From the NCBI GenBank assembly GCA_949825025.1, contig OX463784.1:3391668-3455667 (forward strand): a stretch of DNA of 64,000 nucleotides, in the 5' to 3' direction. Below are positions 1 through 12,200 of this stretch, piece by piece (the first letter of the stretch is position 1; every line of letters starts with the position of its first letter). Source of the DNA: Siphlonurus alternatus. Lineage: Eukaryota; Arthropoda; Insecta; Ephemeroptera; Siphlonuridae. A model generated the notes under the pieces. It had not been told where the DNA came from. It was given only the letters and a program-made list of their open reading frames with translations, and made no database searches. The position numbers and the translations under genes are program-made.

Positions 1-57
1 GTGAAAATATCAAGAAAAATTTATTTCTATTGAATTTAATTTGAATTTTACAATACT

Positions 58-530
58 GGCTACGTTTTTTTTATTCACAAGCCCAGATATCGGCTACCTG
101 CTTACCCCACCACTTCAGATATCAGGCAAATATTGGAGCATGGAGACCAGGAGTGCGTTTGAATTCACGGGCCAGCCCGGGCTGGCCTGGGCTGAAGCGT
201 TTTTTGTCATCAAGTGGGGCCAGCCCGGCGGCCATTTTCCCTCCTCTCATGACGTCACTTCCTGGCTGGCCCAGGCTGACGCGGGCGGACTCTATACAGT
301 GCGCCTGAGACCTAGCGGACAGACTGGGAACTAGCCCATGACAAAATTATGACGTTTCATACCACGCGACCAAGGTCACCGCCATTTTACCCAGCCCGGG
401 CCAGCCAGTGAATTCAAACGCACTCCAGTTTCTTCCGACTTTACTGCGCATGCGCATAGAGGCGCAAAAGGAGGGAGGGCAAGCGCAGGAAAGCGGCTGA
501 TATCAGGTTGATGAATAAAAAAACGTAGCC
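58..530. mobile_element. Palindromic DNA element with a nested palindrome
   Basis: Outer inverted ends ggctacgttttttttattca (from about 58) and gatgaataaaaaaacgtagccgc (to about 530). Inside, 149-427 is a second inverted repeat with ends ggagtgcgtttgaattcac and gtgaattcaaacgcactcc and a GC-rich middle of ggccagcccgg motifs. It lies in the intron beyond exon 5. Confidence 0.65.
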
Positions 531-678
531 GCTATATCAAAATTATCAAATGGGGTGGACTATAATTTTTCTTCACGCGATTCGCAGTGCGCAGGCCTTG
601 GTGACGGAGTGGGCAGTGAGGCAACCTATCAATCTCGTGACGCTGCCCTATTAACTGTGCTGCTAGTGCCAGTTTTAC

Positions 679-904
679 CCACCCTCGGCGCTGGTCTGAT
701 CCGGCGGTCCTCGATGACACTTGAGTCCTCTGAGGCAGCGGCCGTGCTGGGGCCGGGCAGCCATCACGAAGGGCGGTGCGAGGGCCGTGACCACGCGAAA
801 CACGGCCCGGCCACCGGGAGAGGGTCCCACCACGTCCCCGCCCGGCCACACGATCGTGTCCAACCTGACATGGGGCCCGGATATTAACCCCACGCGTCGC
901 CAAC
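679..904 (-). CDS. GluN3-like gene exon 5: linker and start of ligand-binding lobe S1
   Basis: Acceptor gtgcttgcag|GTTGG at 906-905. The frame reads GWRRVGLISGPHV, then FRVVTALAPPFV, then GRCLRGLKCHRG, the GluN3 order of W-x-x-VG, RVVT...PFV and G-x-C-x-x-G-x-x-C at the start of S1. The exon is strongly GC-rich against AT-rich flanks. The donor is ambiguous: GTGGGT (exon end 683) or GTAAAA (exon end 679). The exon begins with two nucleotides of a split codon while exon 4 also leaves two, so a missing exon of length 3n+2 is required between them. A family D MITE ends only about 36 nt upstream of the acceptor. Confidence 0.7.
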
Positions 905-3172
905 CTGCAAGCACAAAACTGGGTTTTTTACTTTGTCTTTTACAGGTAGAGATAACACGGATCAGCTGGCCCAATGTTAATAAAAATCCCATTCATAAAA
1001 ATTTACGAAGAAAAAAAATTCAATGTTCTCCTTAACATACCTTATCAGTAGGTAAAATATCAGGTATACAAAACCAGCTAGTTTTCGAGTTATTAATTTT
1101 TAAATTTGACTAGTTTAACATGGAATTACCATTTCTCCATGTTAAATTAGTCAACTTTAAAAATTAATAACTCAAAAACTATAGCTCGTTTTTGTATACC
1201 TGATATTTTACCTACTGATAAGGTATGTTAAGGAGAACATTTTAAATTTTTTTCACAATTTTTATGAATGGGATCTTTATTAACATTGGGCGTGTTATCT
1301 CTACTTTAAGATGCATTTCCATGGAGCGGGAAAAGCAAAAAAATCGCGTGCTGCAGTCAATTACCTGCAGACTCAGAATTTCTTTGCCTTGCGAGGAGCG
1401 ATTTTATCGCCAACATGGCTGCCATGTATGATTGAAGCAAGTGCGCTTTTCTCACCCCGCCAAGCCTCACTCGTCATCGCTCCATGGAAATGCACCTTAA
1501 TTTTTATCTTCTTTTAGTTACCTGTATTCTAACACCCTATAAACTGTCCCTTTTTTTTAAAAAAAATCATAGGCAATTTATTTCAGTATAAAGCACACAT
1601 TCATATAATCTGATATATTTTTATTATATATCATACAATCTGTACTGCTAGATGTATATTTGGTTCAATAAGCACCTTCTGTGATGTCTTAGGCTTAACC
1701 TGAGAAATTTGGGCGAAAAATTCGTTACAAATTTTCTTCAAATTAATTTGGTAGACTTACAACAATCGTCAAATTAGTTCTGAATTTTTTCGGATTTTTT
1801 TAACCGTTGGTTTAATTATAATTAATTTATTTAAATGAGAATTTTGTATCCTTCCAATGTTAAATTTGTCAATTAGTATTGCAAAAAAAAACTATACAAC
1901 AGATTCTTTTGCTTTTTTTTTTAATAAAACCTAATTTTATAGAATATTTTTCTGAATTGTTTTCATATATTTCGAACCGCTGTGATGATTGTTTTTCATA
2001 TGCCCTAAGAAACTTGGCAACGCTCTCAGGGACTGTAGTCACCTCCCCCTCCTGCCACATTATTTGCATTACTAGTGCAACAGTGTTGTCAGTGTAGCCA
2101 CGCCTCTTTTTATGTGTGACCTTGACAGACAAATTCTCAGATACCTTGCAAACATCAAAGGAAAGCGTATACGTACCAACGGATGACTCAGTCACTCTGG
2201 CCAAGTTCATAAGGTCAAAGGTCGCGTGCAGTGGTGCCAACTCTGCATCGTTTGAATTTCCCGCCTTTGCCGCCTTCACCTCCGCTTTCAACGACCTGCA
2301 ACGACAAGCTGCCTTGGCAATGGGCCCAGGGCGGGAGATTCAAATTTCTAGGGCCCGAACCTACCTCACTTGTTGGTATGAAAATTAACGAAGGCGGGAG
2401 ATTCAAATATCTAGTGCCCACCTCATTTGGTGGAGATGGGGAAACTCAAAACCTGGACCTACCTCAATGAAAATCACTTACACTCTTGAAAAAATTGGCT
2501 GAATTTTTGACATCTTATATTCAGTGGATTTTTAACGCCTAAAATCATGATTTTTCAGGTGTTTTGTTCCGTACTTTCAGTAGTCAGTATAGAAGCTATA
2601 TACTGACAGTATATTAATTATGCTGATTACTGAATACAAACAAATCATGTTATAAGGCGTTAAAAATCCACTGAATATAAGATGCCAAAAATTCAGCTAA
2701 ATTTTTGAAGAGTATAGAGCTGAATTCTGTTTATGTTTACGTGAGGCGAGAGAGGGGTTTCCCTATACTAACACATTGCGAAGGAGGCGCAGGAGAGAGG
2801 GAAAAGAGAAAGTTTTGGCAGGCCAGATTCTATACATAGTGATCATAGGCAAAATGACGAAAAAAATTATAAAAAATACTTTTAACGGTTTTTTGGCGGT
2901 GAGATTTTTTTTATAAGTTCTATCGTGTGCTGTTAAAGTATTATTGAAGTATTTAAACTTGATTTATTTTATTAAGTTAATGAAAAATTATTGAACACTT
3001 TGTTTATATGCTAGTCCGTGCATTCTAGCCCTCCTCGCGTGACGTCAGCGCAATCCCCTCTATAGACCTAGAGCTCAGAGACCACCACAGACCTCCTTGT
3101 TTTTCAGCCAGATTTGATAAAATTCCAGTAAGTTCACTATTTTACTGAATGATAGCACCACTGTCTCCCAAA

Positions 3173-3224
<52 letters not shown>

Positions 3225-6200
3225 TTTACAGGAAAAAGGACTATGAAAACCGGAGAGTAATATAATCGATGAAAACAGTGACTGAAATTTCGTTCAATAT
3301 TCTGGCTATTATATAAGAAACGGAAATCTCCGATATTTTGTGATTTACACTCTTAATAAAATTTGGCTGATTTTTTGACATCTTATATTCAGTGGATTTT
3401 TAACGCCTTAAATCATGATTTTTCAGGTGTTTCGTAGTCAGTATTCGGTAGTCAGCATATACTGACAATATAGGCTGACTACTAAATATTAATCTACATA
3501 ATACAAAAATTTTAACTGTCTAATTGTCAATCAAATGATAAAAATCGTTATATCCGGACACATAATACATAACTCGAAGGTTGTACATGTATTAAAATTT
3601 ATAATAATTGAAGCCATTATTTATTATAAATTATAATTATGTTTTGTATGTTGACTATACACTCTTAATAAAATTTGGCTGAATGTCAGTATATTCCTGA
3701 TACTGAAATTGACATCTTATATTCAGTGGATTGATACCCCTGAATATTATTCAGGTGTTGGATTTCAGGTATTAGAAACCACTGTCAATTGACACCCTAT
3801 TTTCAGTGAGTAGCAAGCACTGAAATATTTTCAGGGTTTTCTTTAACATTAAAATCATGTACGATTTCCGAAATTGAGAAATTGAGAAATTGAATTGAAA
3901 TTGAAATTGAGAACTTATTATAATTTTATTATACCGTGTCACATAAATTTAATGTAATATAGCATTCCATTGTACAAAAAATAAATAAAAAAAAATTGTA
4001 TTTTAATATAAAATTAGCTAGAAATATTAGCAACGATAAATAAAATAGTGAAAAACAACTTATAAATAATACAAATTGATAATTAGACCGATATTATAAT
4101 ACTAATAGCAATTAATAACCTACAGCAGGCATGGAGGAGGTTTGGGTAACTGAATTTGCATCTCATCTCTTAATAAAGTACGATATCTTAAAAGAAATAC
4201 GCCACAAAGTATCGTTGCACTTTAGTGAATACGAATATTATAAACTTTTGAACCAATTAGATATATTTCTCGTCGTTTTTCCTCAATTTCATGACATGAC
4301 GCCATCATGGCGTTCACAAAATTTTCCACTTCAGCTGACTAAATTATATTTACGGTTTGCGTTCTTCATTTGCTTTTTAATTTCACCTTAATTTTTTTCA
4401 GGCTATTAATTTTTTTTCAGTACATATTTTTATTTTTCAGCACATTTTATTTTTTCAGCATATCCTTACACTGGGATATATAATTGAGGTGTTAAAACAT
4501 AGAAAATTTTTCAAAACTACTGAAAGTCAGTAGTTAAAAATATACTGACATTAATTTCAGCCAAATTTTATTAAGAGTGTATATATCGTAATGATGGGCT
4601 AAATTTAACATTGAAAATTAAGTCCTATTTCAATTATTATTTTGTTCTGCAATATATTTTATTTAGCTGCAGGTATGGTAGTTACTTTTTTCTAAATACT
4701 GTGACAAGAAATAGAAAGAGAAAGATGTCATGCCTGCTACGAATTTTCACTCCTACTTTCTACGAGTATCTTATTTACAATGTCCGAGCTACCAGGCACA
4801 TGCATGGGCAAAAAAGAAGCGGCTTATTTGAATTTTTACATTGCCTAAATTCAATATGAAGCAATTCAATCTTTTTTATTGCAGAAATTAATAGAGGGTT
4901 CAAAGTTTTAATAATAGTATATTATAAATTTTTTCATATTTTTTAAAGACTGGGAATAATGGAGCATTGACCTCAATTTTTTTATTGCATAAATGGATAG
5001 AGGGTGCAAAGTTATGTTATCCTGATTTTTTATATTCAGATTTTTTAGAGTCCGGAAACTTTTTTTTTTTTGAAATTATTGAAAGTCCTTTTTAAAAAGA
5101 GTTCCCGTGCTGTAAAAATCTGAAAAAATCAGGGTAGCATAACTTTGCACCCTCTATCTATTTTTGCACTAAAATTTTTGGCGACAAATACTGAATACTT
5201 GATACCGTAGTGGGGGTCATTCACAAAGCAATGAGCTTACGGGGTGTAATTTTTTTACTGGCTAAACCGAAAAAGGAGGCTAAAAAATATCCTTTGAATT
5301 TTTTGCAATTTTATTTAACTTTTCATCATACCTAAAATAGAGATTGAAAGAGGTCACGTGACCTGGAGGCTCCATCCGCAACGCCTATGACGTCATTACA
5401 TTCTTTGGTTTATCTACATAACACTTGTAAAAAATTATTGCGTTGTCGCTTTTGTTTCTGTTTAAAAATTATCATTTGTTTCCATAGCAACGTGATTGTT
5501 TAGAAGCATTATATAGTTGAACCAAAGAATATAATGACGTCATAGGCGTGTCGGATGGATCGAGCCTCCAGGACACGAGATATTTTTAATCTCCATTTTA
5601 GGTATGATGCAGTGCTAAAAAAAAATCGAAGGGATATTTTTTGACCTCCTCTTTTGAATGAGCGAGTAAAAAAATTACTCCCCGTAAGCCCATTTAGCTC
5701 AACTGTATCCAATATTTTTATCTTGTGTATGTTAATTAAATCGAGTACTACACATGATATTAAAACTGATATTGAATTTTATTTCACTTTTCGGACTTTT
5801 ACTTTTGCCGGTGTTCAATGTAATCCTTCTGTGTGTAGTATGTTGCGATGGTCACTTAGTGTTCGTGCACATCACTAACACTTGCATGTACTACACATAT
5901 CACTACGTTTCGAGAGTCAACAGCTGTCTTCCTCAGGTGATCTGAGACTGAGACTAAGACTAACTCAGATCACCTGAGGAAGAGAGCGGTTGACTCTCGA
6001 AACGTAGTGATATGTGTAGTACATGCAAATGTTAGTGACGTGCACGAATACTAAGTGACCATCGCAACATACTATATACACACAGAGGCGAACACCGGCA
6101 AAGTTAAAAGTCCGAAAAGTGAAATAAAATTCAATATGAATATCCTTTGCACGAAAAAGTTATTTACTATAATATTAAAAATGATTATCAGCATTGTTAG

Positions 6201-9200
6201 TATACCTTTTTAATCCAAATTTCTTGTTAACATGTTTAGCATCATATGCAATACCTAAATAACCTGAGCTAATATTATAGGATTAATTTGACTGATTTTT
6301 TTTTATCGGATAAAGTGTATTGAAAGTGCTTTATGGATAAGTTCCCTCATTGCTCCTAATTATATATATAAGAGAGTATTAAAGTTGATTGGCAATGCTC
6401 TGTTTATTTAGGCAATGTAAAAAATAATTTCAGTTATCATTAGAAACATGCAATTATGAAAATTGATAATATTTACAGTTTATATATAAAAAGTAATTTG
6501 ATTTAAGTGGTTTTTATTTTCATAAATAAATGTTAATTAAAATAATTTACTAATTATTATTTAAAAATTTACAATTTAGTATTTTTTGTATTTTATTATT
6601 TACAAATATTTCTAATAATTTATGATTAAATATTAAAAAAAATTAAGCTTATAGTTCATTAAATTTATTGATCTCCTGTTCTCAATTTGAACGTGCCATA
6701 CATTAAATTGAAAAGGTGCAAAATGATGAGAAAATTAGAAAAATAATTACTGTGTTAAAAACAAGTGCAATCTACAAAGAAAAAGCTTTAGATTTAAAAA
6801 AAAAAATAGATTAAATAAATTAAAGTAATATTGAATGCATTGTATGCAAATTTAATTAATCATTATTCATAAGAATCAATAATATTAATAAAATTACAAA
6901 TGGACAACCTGCATGAAATTTTTTTATTGCAGAAATAAATAGAGGGTATACCAAATTATGCTACTCTGAATTTTTTAAGATATTTTTGAGTCCCACAACT
7001 ACTTTTAAATAATCATTGAAATTGCGGCCACGCCCCCTGGAGGCATCGATAGGCGTCTAGTCCCTATCCTTTTTATTAAGGATTCAGGGGTGCCAACTTA
7101 ACTTACAGAACTTTCAATAATTATTTTAAAATAGTTCCGGGTCTCAAAGAAATCTAAAAAAAATTCAGGGTAGCAAAATTTGGCACCCTCTATTTATTCC
7201 TACAATAAAAAAAATCATGTAGGTTGTATATTAATGAAAAAAATTAAAAGAAGAAGAAAACAAATTGGAACAGGTAGATCAAAATATTATAAAAAATTAT
7301 TATATATTGAATTATTTGATATAATCTTACCTTGTAAATTTTGATGCAAATTTAATTTGATTTTGATTGATAGGTTTGCCCCAACAATTTGGTTTCACGT
7401 TTGACCAATTTTCATGAAGAAACCATCGCTCATTCACAGCCTTAATTATCACTTTAGCTATAATTCTAATTACACTTTTAAAAGTTATTTGTTTATTATT
7501 ATATAATTTAAGTGTTCTTGGTTTTAGACTTAACAAGCCTAACGGTAAGCCACTTGTATTAACAATTACATTATCTCCTTCCACGATAATCCAGATCCAA
7601 TCTGAAGAGAGCATTTGCAGAGAACTTGCAGTATCCAAGACTCGTTGTGCTGCCAAACCGGTACATGTTAGTACCACTACTCCCCGTGAGTGGCGCTGTA
7701 GTCTAGATAAAACAAGTCGAGGATCTGAATCAGAACGTAGTAATAATACGTTATTTGGAGTTAAAGTATGAGATCTCGAATGTTTCAAATATCGATTATC
7801 GGAAGATGCATGTGTATTTGTGGGTAAATGTGCTCGGCTATGGCTCGGGGTTTTTGAGTCCGAGATCTTGTAATGTTGTTTGCCGGAAGATGCGGGTGAG
7901 GTCGCCGCCAAGCCTGCTTGGATATGACTCGGACCTGCGGTCTCGTCGGCTATCACGGTGAATGTGTGCCAGTGTGCCGTGAAAAGCAGCGATCGCAGCG
8001 CCACTACCACGTCGCTGGCATCGGGGTCCAAAGTAACTTCGAGTGGTGAGAGATGCTGCAAAAAGAGAGCATTTTAGAGTGGAAAATCATATTATAGTTT
8101 CATTAAAGTTTATAGAAATAAGGGGAAGGCACAAATTCGTGTTTCGGATAGAAAAACAATTTTTTTTATCATGCTGTTGGATAGAGACTTCGAGTTAAGT
8201 AATAATTTTCAAAATTGAGTATTGTCCTCAATTTTTTTTATTGCAGAAATGGATAGAGGGTGAAAAGTTATGCTACCCTGATTTTATTCAGATTTTTTAG
8301 AGCCCAGGAAGTATTTTTAAAAAATTATTGAAAGTCCTTTTTGTGACGTCACGTGGCGGCAAGTCCTATCTTTTTCTTAAGGAGCAGCGTCTCGTGACGT
8401 CACAAAAAGAACTTTTAATAGTTTTTTAAAAATAGTTCCCGGGCTCTAAAAAATCTAACAAAAATCAGAAAAGCATAACTTTGCACGCTCTATCCATTTT
8501 TGCAATAAAAAAAAATGAGATCGATACTCTATTATTTCTTTTTTTTACCCTTTAAAACCCGTAACATCATGCTGCAAAACATTCATTATCACGTCATAGT
8601 CACGTAAATATTAATATTTAACACACAAGCATAGGGAAAGGCGTCTTTATTGTGACGTCACAGAATTTTGCAGCACAATGTTAATTTTTAAAAAATAAGT
8701 GGCGCAGTTAATACCAAATAATCAAAGTTCTGTAAAATACATTCAAAATTTCAAATCAGACTGAATTTTGAAGAATTTTGTAGTTTTTTGGAATTAATTA
8801 ATCAGTCACTTTTATTAATTTTTTAATCTATACAAACAATCCTTCAAGAATCCAATGGGGCAGCATTTTTATGCATTTTGTATTAAAGATATATTATGTA
8901 TTTTATTTTTCTGCTCATTAAATATTTAAATTATTATTAATAATCATAAATTGTGGCTCATTCTGTACACATGCTCTAATGAATTTGAAAAAGTATATGG
9001 TCATTTTTTTTATCTACACACTTTTTTTTAAAACAATCTCTGCAAATGTTTTAAAATAAGTGAAGTTGTAGATTGACTCAAAACAATGCATGTATGAAAC
9101 ATGAAGCTTCAGAATAGAAAAGATAATAACTACAGTCAAATTTATATAATATTCCCACCGGAAGTAACCGGAAGTGAGAGGTTTTTTGTCATTTTGTTCA

Positions 9201-12200
9201 TGTCTGAGTCTTGAAATTTTACAAACATGTTAGTACTCTTCTTACAAAACCTGTAGTCAAAATTTCATAATGCAAATACGAATATGAAGCTCCGAAATCT
9301 CTCACTTCCGGCTACTTCTGGCGGGAATTTTGAATTAATTTGACTATAGACCATGATTACATAGAAGTGAAAGTAATCTGAAGATGACATACTTGAAACA
9401 AATTGATAATATTACGAGAACCACGAGAGCAATCATCATTCTAACGTTGATGAGGGGAGAGAGTCAACAAAATTATCAACTCAATTCCCGACCACACTTC
9501 TCGTTGACTTGTGTGAACTACGAATTTCATTTACTGAGGCATATAGAGGACAAAATGTCAATTGTTTTTATTTGTAATTTTTAATAAAATGTAAGAAGAA
9601 TTATGTACTTACAGTTAGTTTTCTATATAATATATTTATATAATTTTATTTTATTTATGGGATGTAATTCGTTTCGAAATGATAGAGCTAAACTTTAAGG
9701 GTTTGTATTTGGTGTGTTCAGTTAATCAATAACAAATTTTAAGAAAAAAACATAGCTGAATAATTTAGATACTTTGAATATAAATATATGCGATTGATGG
9801 AATTGATAATTTGATTGATTCATCGACAAAAATATGGTTTATGATTTTCCCATTTCTCCATTATAAAATTTAGTACGTTGTATGTTAATTTTAACAATAC
9901 AAAGCTTCATAATTATATATCATATTGTAAATTCAATTAAGAAAAAAAAATCTTAAATATGTATATATATATGCATGATATTGCAAACATAGATCTACTG
10001 TATGAGAGTTCATACCAACTATCAAACCCAAAAATCAGCAAACTATCATTGTGGGCAAACGCATGCACCCCTCTCTCCTCCCCCCCCCCCATTCCTGAGG
10101 GCGAGAGGTACATGAAATCAAACCTCAAATCTAAGCCTTTAAGGATTTATAATGAACCCCAAGAACCTCTGGTGCTTTCAGTGTCGTCATAAAGATTGAT
10201 TTCCATTGAGTGACGCCGAGCAAGGCGAGAAAAGCGCACTTGCTTCAATGTTATATGTCAGCCATGTCGGATGAAAACTCGCGGTGGTATTTAATCACTG
10301 CGAGAAAGCGATTTTTCCACGCCAACATGACAGCCATATGATTTTCAAGCAAGTGCGCCTTTCTCACCCCACTCGACATGGTTTATTGGAAAGCCTCCTT
10401 TAAGTAAACAAACCCCTTAGCGCCCCTAGCGCCATTTCTCACCTGATGGTAGAACGTGGCGTTAGAATCGTTGCGCGCCCAAAGCACGGGGAGGCCCGCT
10501 GCGCCCGCTGCTAGCGCCATCGCCACCGCAGTGGGCTGGGCACCAACTACAAGTAGCGCGAGGATGCGGCGAGACTCCATCGCTGCACACAGTTCTCTCA
10601 CCGCAGAGTCCACCGTGCCCCTAGGTCATCCAAGGTCACGGTTAGTCAAGGTTAAAGTCAAACAAGGTCACGGTCAGACAAGGTCTAGGTCAGACAAGGT
10701 CAAGGTCATACAAGGTCACGATTAGACAAGGTCAAGGTCAGACAAGGTCACGGTTAGACAAGGTCAAGGTCAAAGGAATATCAAGATCAAAATATGGAGC
10801 GTGTTCGAGAATAAATCTGCATGTCTTCTCCGACAGATAAGTCACAGATAAAGGAAGTGACGTCACACACTCAGTCCATCAGATATTAAAAAAAAAAAAC
10901 AGTTGAACTATTTCGCACAGAGCAGCGCCATATCTGGTTGATCGCTCAAGCCGTAGCGATAAAAAAGAGGACTCATGCTAGTGGCGGGCTCTGGCGGTAG
11001 AAAGGCGGCAGTGACGACTTCCGCCAGATCTGTACTCACAGATTTTTTTTAAAAACACGGATATGTTTCTCCGATATATCCGAGCGACTTCTCGAATAAA
11101 CCAACAATTACGATCAAATGAAGTTCAAGGTCGAAATAAGGTGAAGATCAAAGGAAGGTTAATGTCAAAAGAAGTTCAAAATCAAAGGTAGGTCAAGATG
11201 AAAGAAAATCAAGGTCAAAAAGGTCAAAGTTAAAAGAAGGTATAGTTGAAAAAGAATGTCAAGATCAAAAGTTCAAGGTCAAAGAAAGGTCAGATTCAAT
11301 GAAAAACCACATGACGTCATCAACCAGCTGACTTAAAATGTAATTCCTGCTCTTAAGTGGTAGCTCACCTGGAGTAGTTGGCGGCGTCTCCGAAAGGTAG
11401 CGGGACGAGCGCCAGACTCACGTTGACGTCACGCAGCAGATCACGGTTGGCGGCGGTCAGTCCCCGGGTCAGAGAACGCACCGTGCCCTCCCGGTCCGAG
11501 AACACCGCGGCTACGTGCAGCGTCCAGCCGGGCACCGGTCCTGCAACGTTGAGACGTACTCGAACTCTGGTCCTTGCATCATTCCCCTTTCCTTCTCTTT
11601 CTCGGAAGGAATTGTCTTAGGACTTAGGAGGTTTAGTAGCCAGTCCAATGGAACCAGCTAAATGTGAACTGGCTACTAAACCTTCTATGATGATTCCTTT
11701 AGATTCAAATAAAAATTAGTGCGCCAAAACCATTCCGTTCCATTCTGTGAAGGGCAATGAACTTGCAGTAAATGTAGATTTATACTTAATCAATTATATC
11801 AATTTACATAACACTGTAATTTATTTATTTTATTATCTCCTTCATGTGCACTGTACATTTTATAAAACATTTTATATGTATTTTATAGTCAAAATTAAAA
11901 CAAAGGGAAAAAGAGCCCATGGAGAAAATGAAAGACATTGCTGAGCAGTCCATTCACTTATGTGTTCATTCACCCAACAAATTCTACATTATTCAATATA
12001 CGCTGTATTGGTTTGTAGAACATCTATTCTGATTGTTCCTGTAATTTAAATTTACCGATCGATTTATTTATTGAATTCACGGTTGATAATATATATGTAA
12101 AGCCGGTATTACACGATGCAATTTTTCTTACTATATTGTTATACAATTTTTTCTTACAAGAAAACATGAACTCCATTTGTTTGTATGGACATGAAATTTT

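Larger units (their letters stand above)
5757..6143. repeat. Long near-perfect inverted repeat (about 185-bp arms), Penelope-like or retrozyme remnant
   Basis: The left arm, read from gatattgaattttatttcac to ctcaggtgatctgag, is repeated in inverted order on the right, with only about 20 bp between arms. Arms carry acacatatcactacgtttcg and its complement. Each arm contains a hammerhead ribozyme (separate entries). No reverse transcriptase is present. Confidence 0.85.

Noticed and set aside
532..903. Alternative minus-strand frame over receptor exon 5
   Set aside because: The other frame carries the S1 pattern (FRVVTALAPPFV, GRCLRGLKC); this one is Arg/Pro-rich noise.
3030..3180. Possible missing receptor exon (minus strand, NLLEFYQIWLKNKE)
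   Set aside because: Only a loose likeness to the expected V-W-x-L pattern; upstream residues and splice phase do not fit.
4131..4391. 86-codon frame starting MEEVWVTEFASH
   Set aside because: Lies inside a family N element, no recognisable domain; too weak to call a gene.
7755..7961. Plus-strand open frame over receptor exon 4
   Set aside because: Antisense shadow of a well-supported minus-strand exon.
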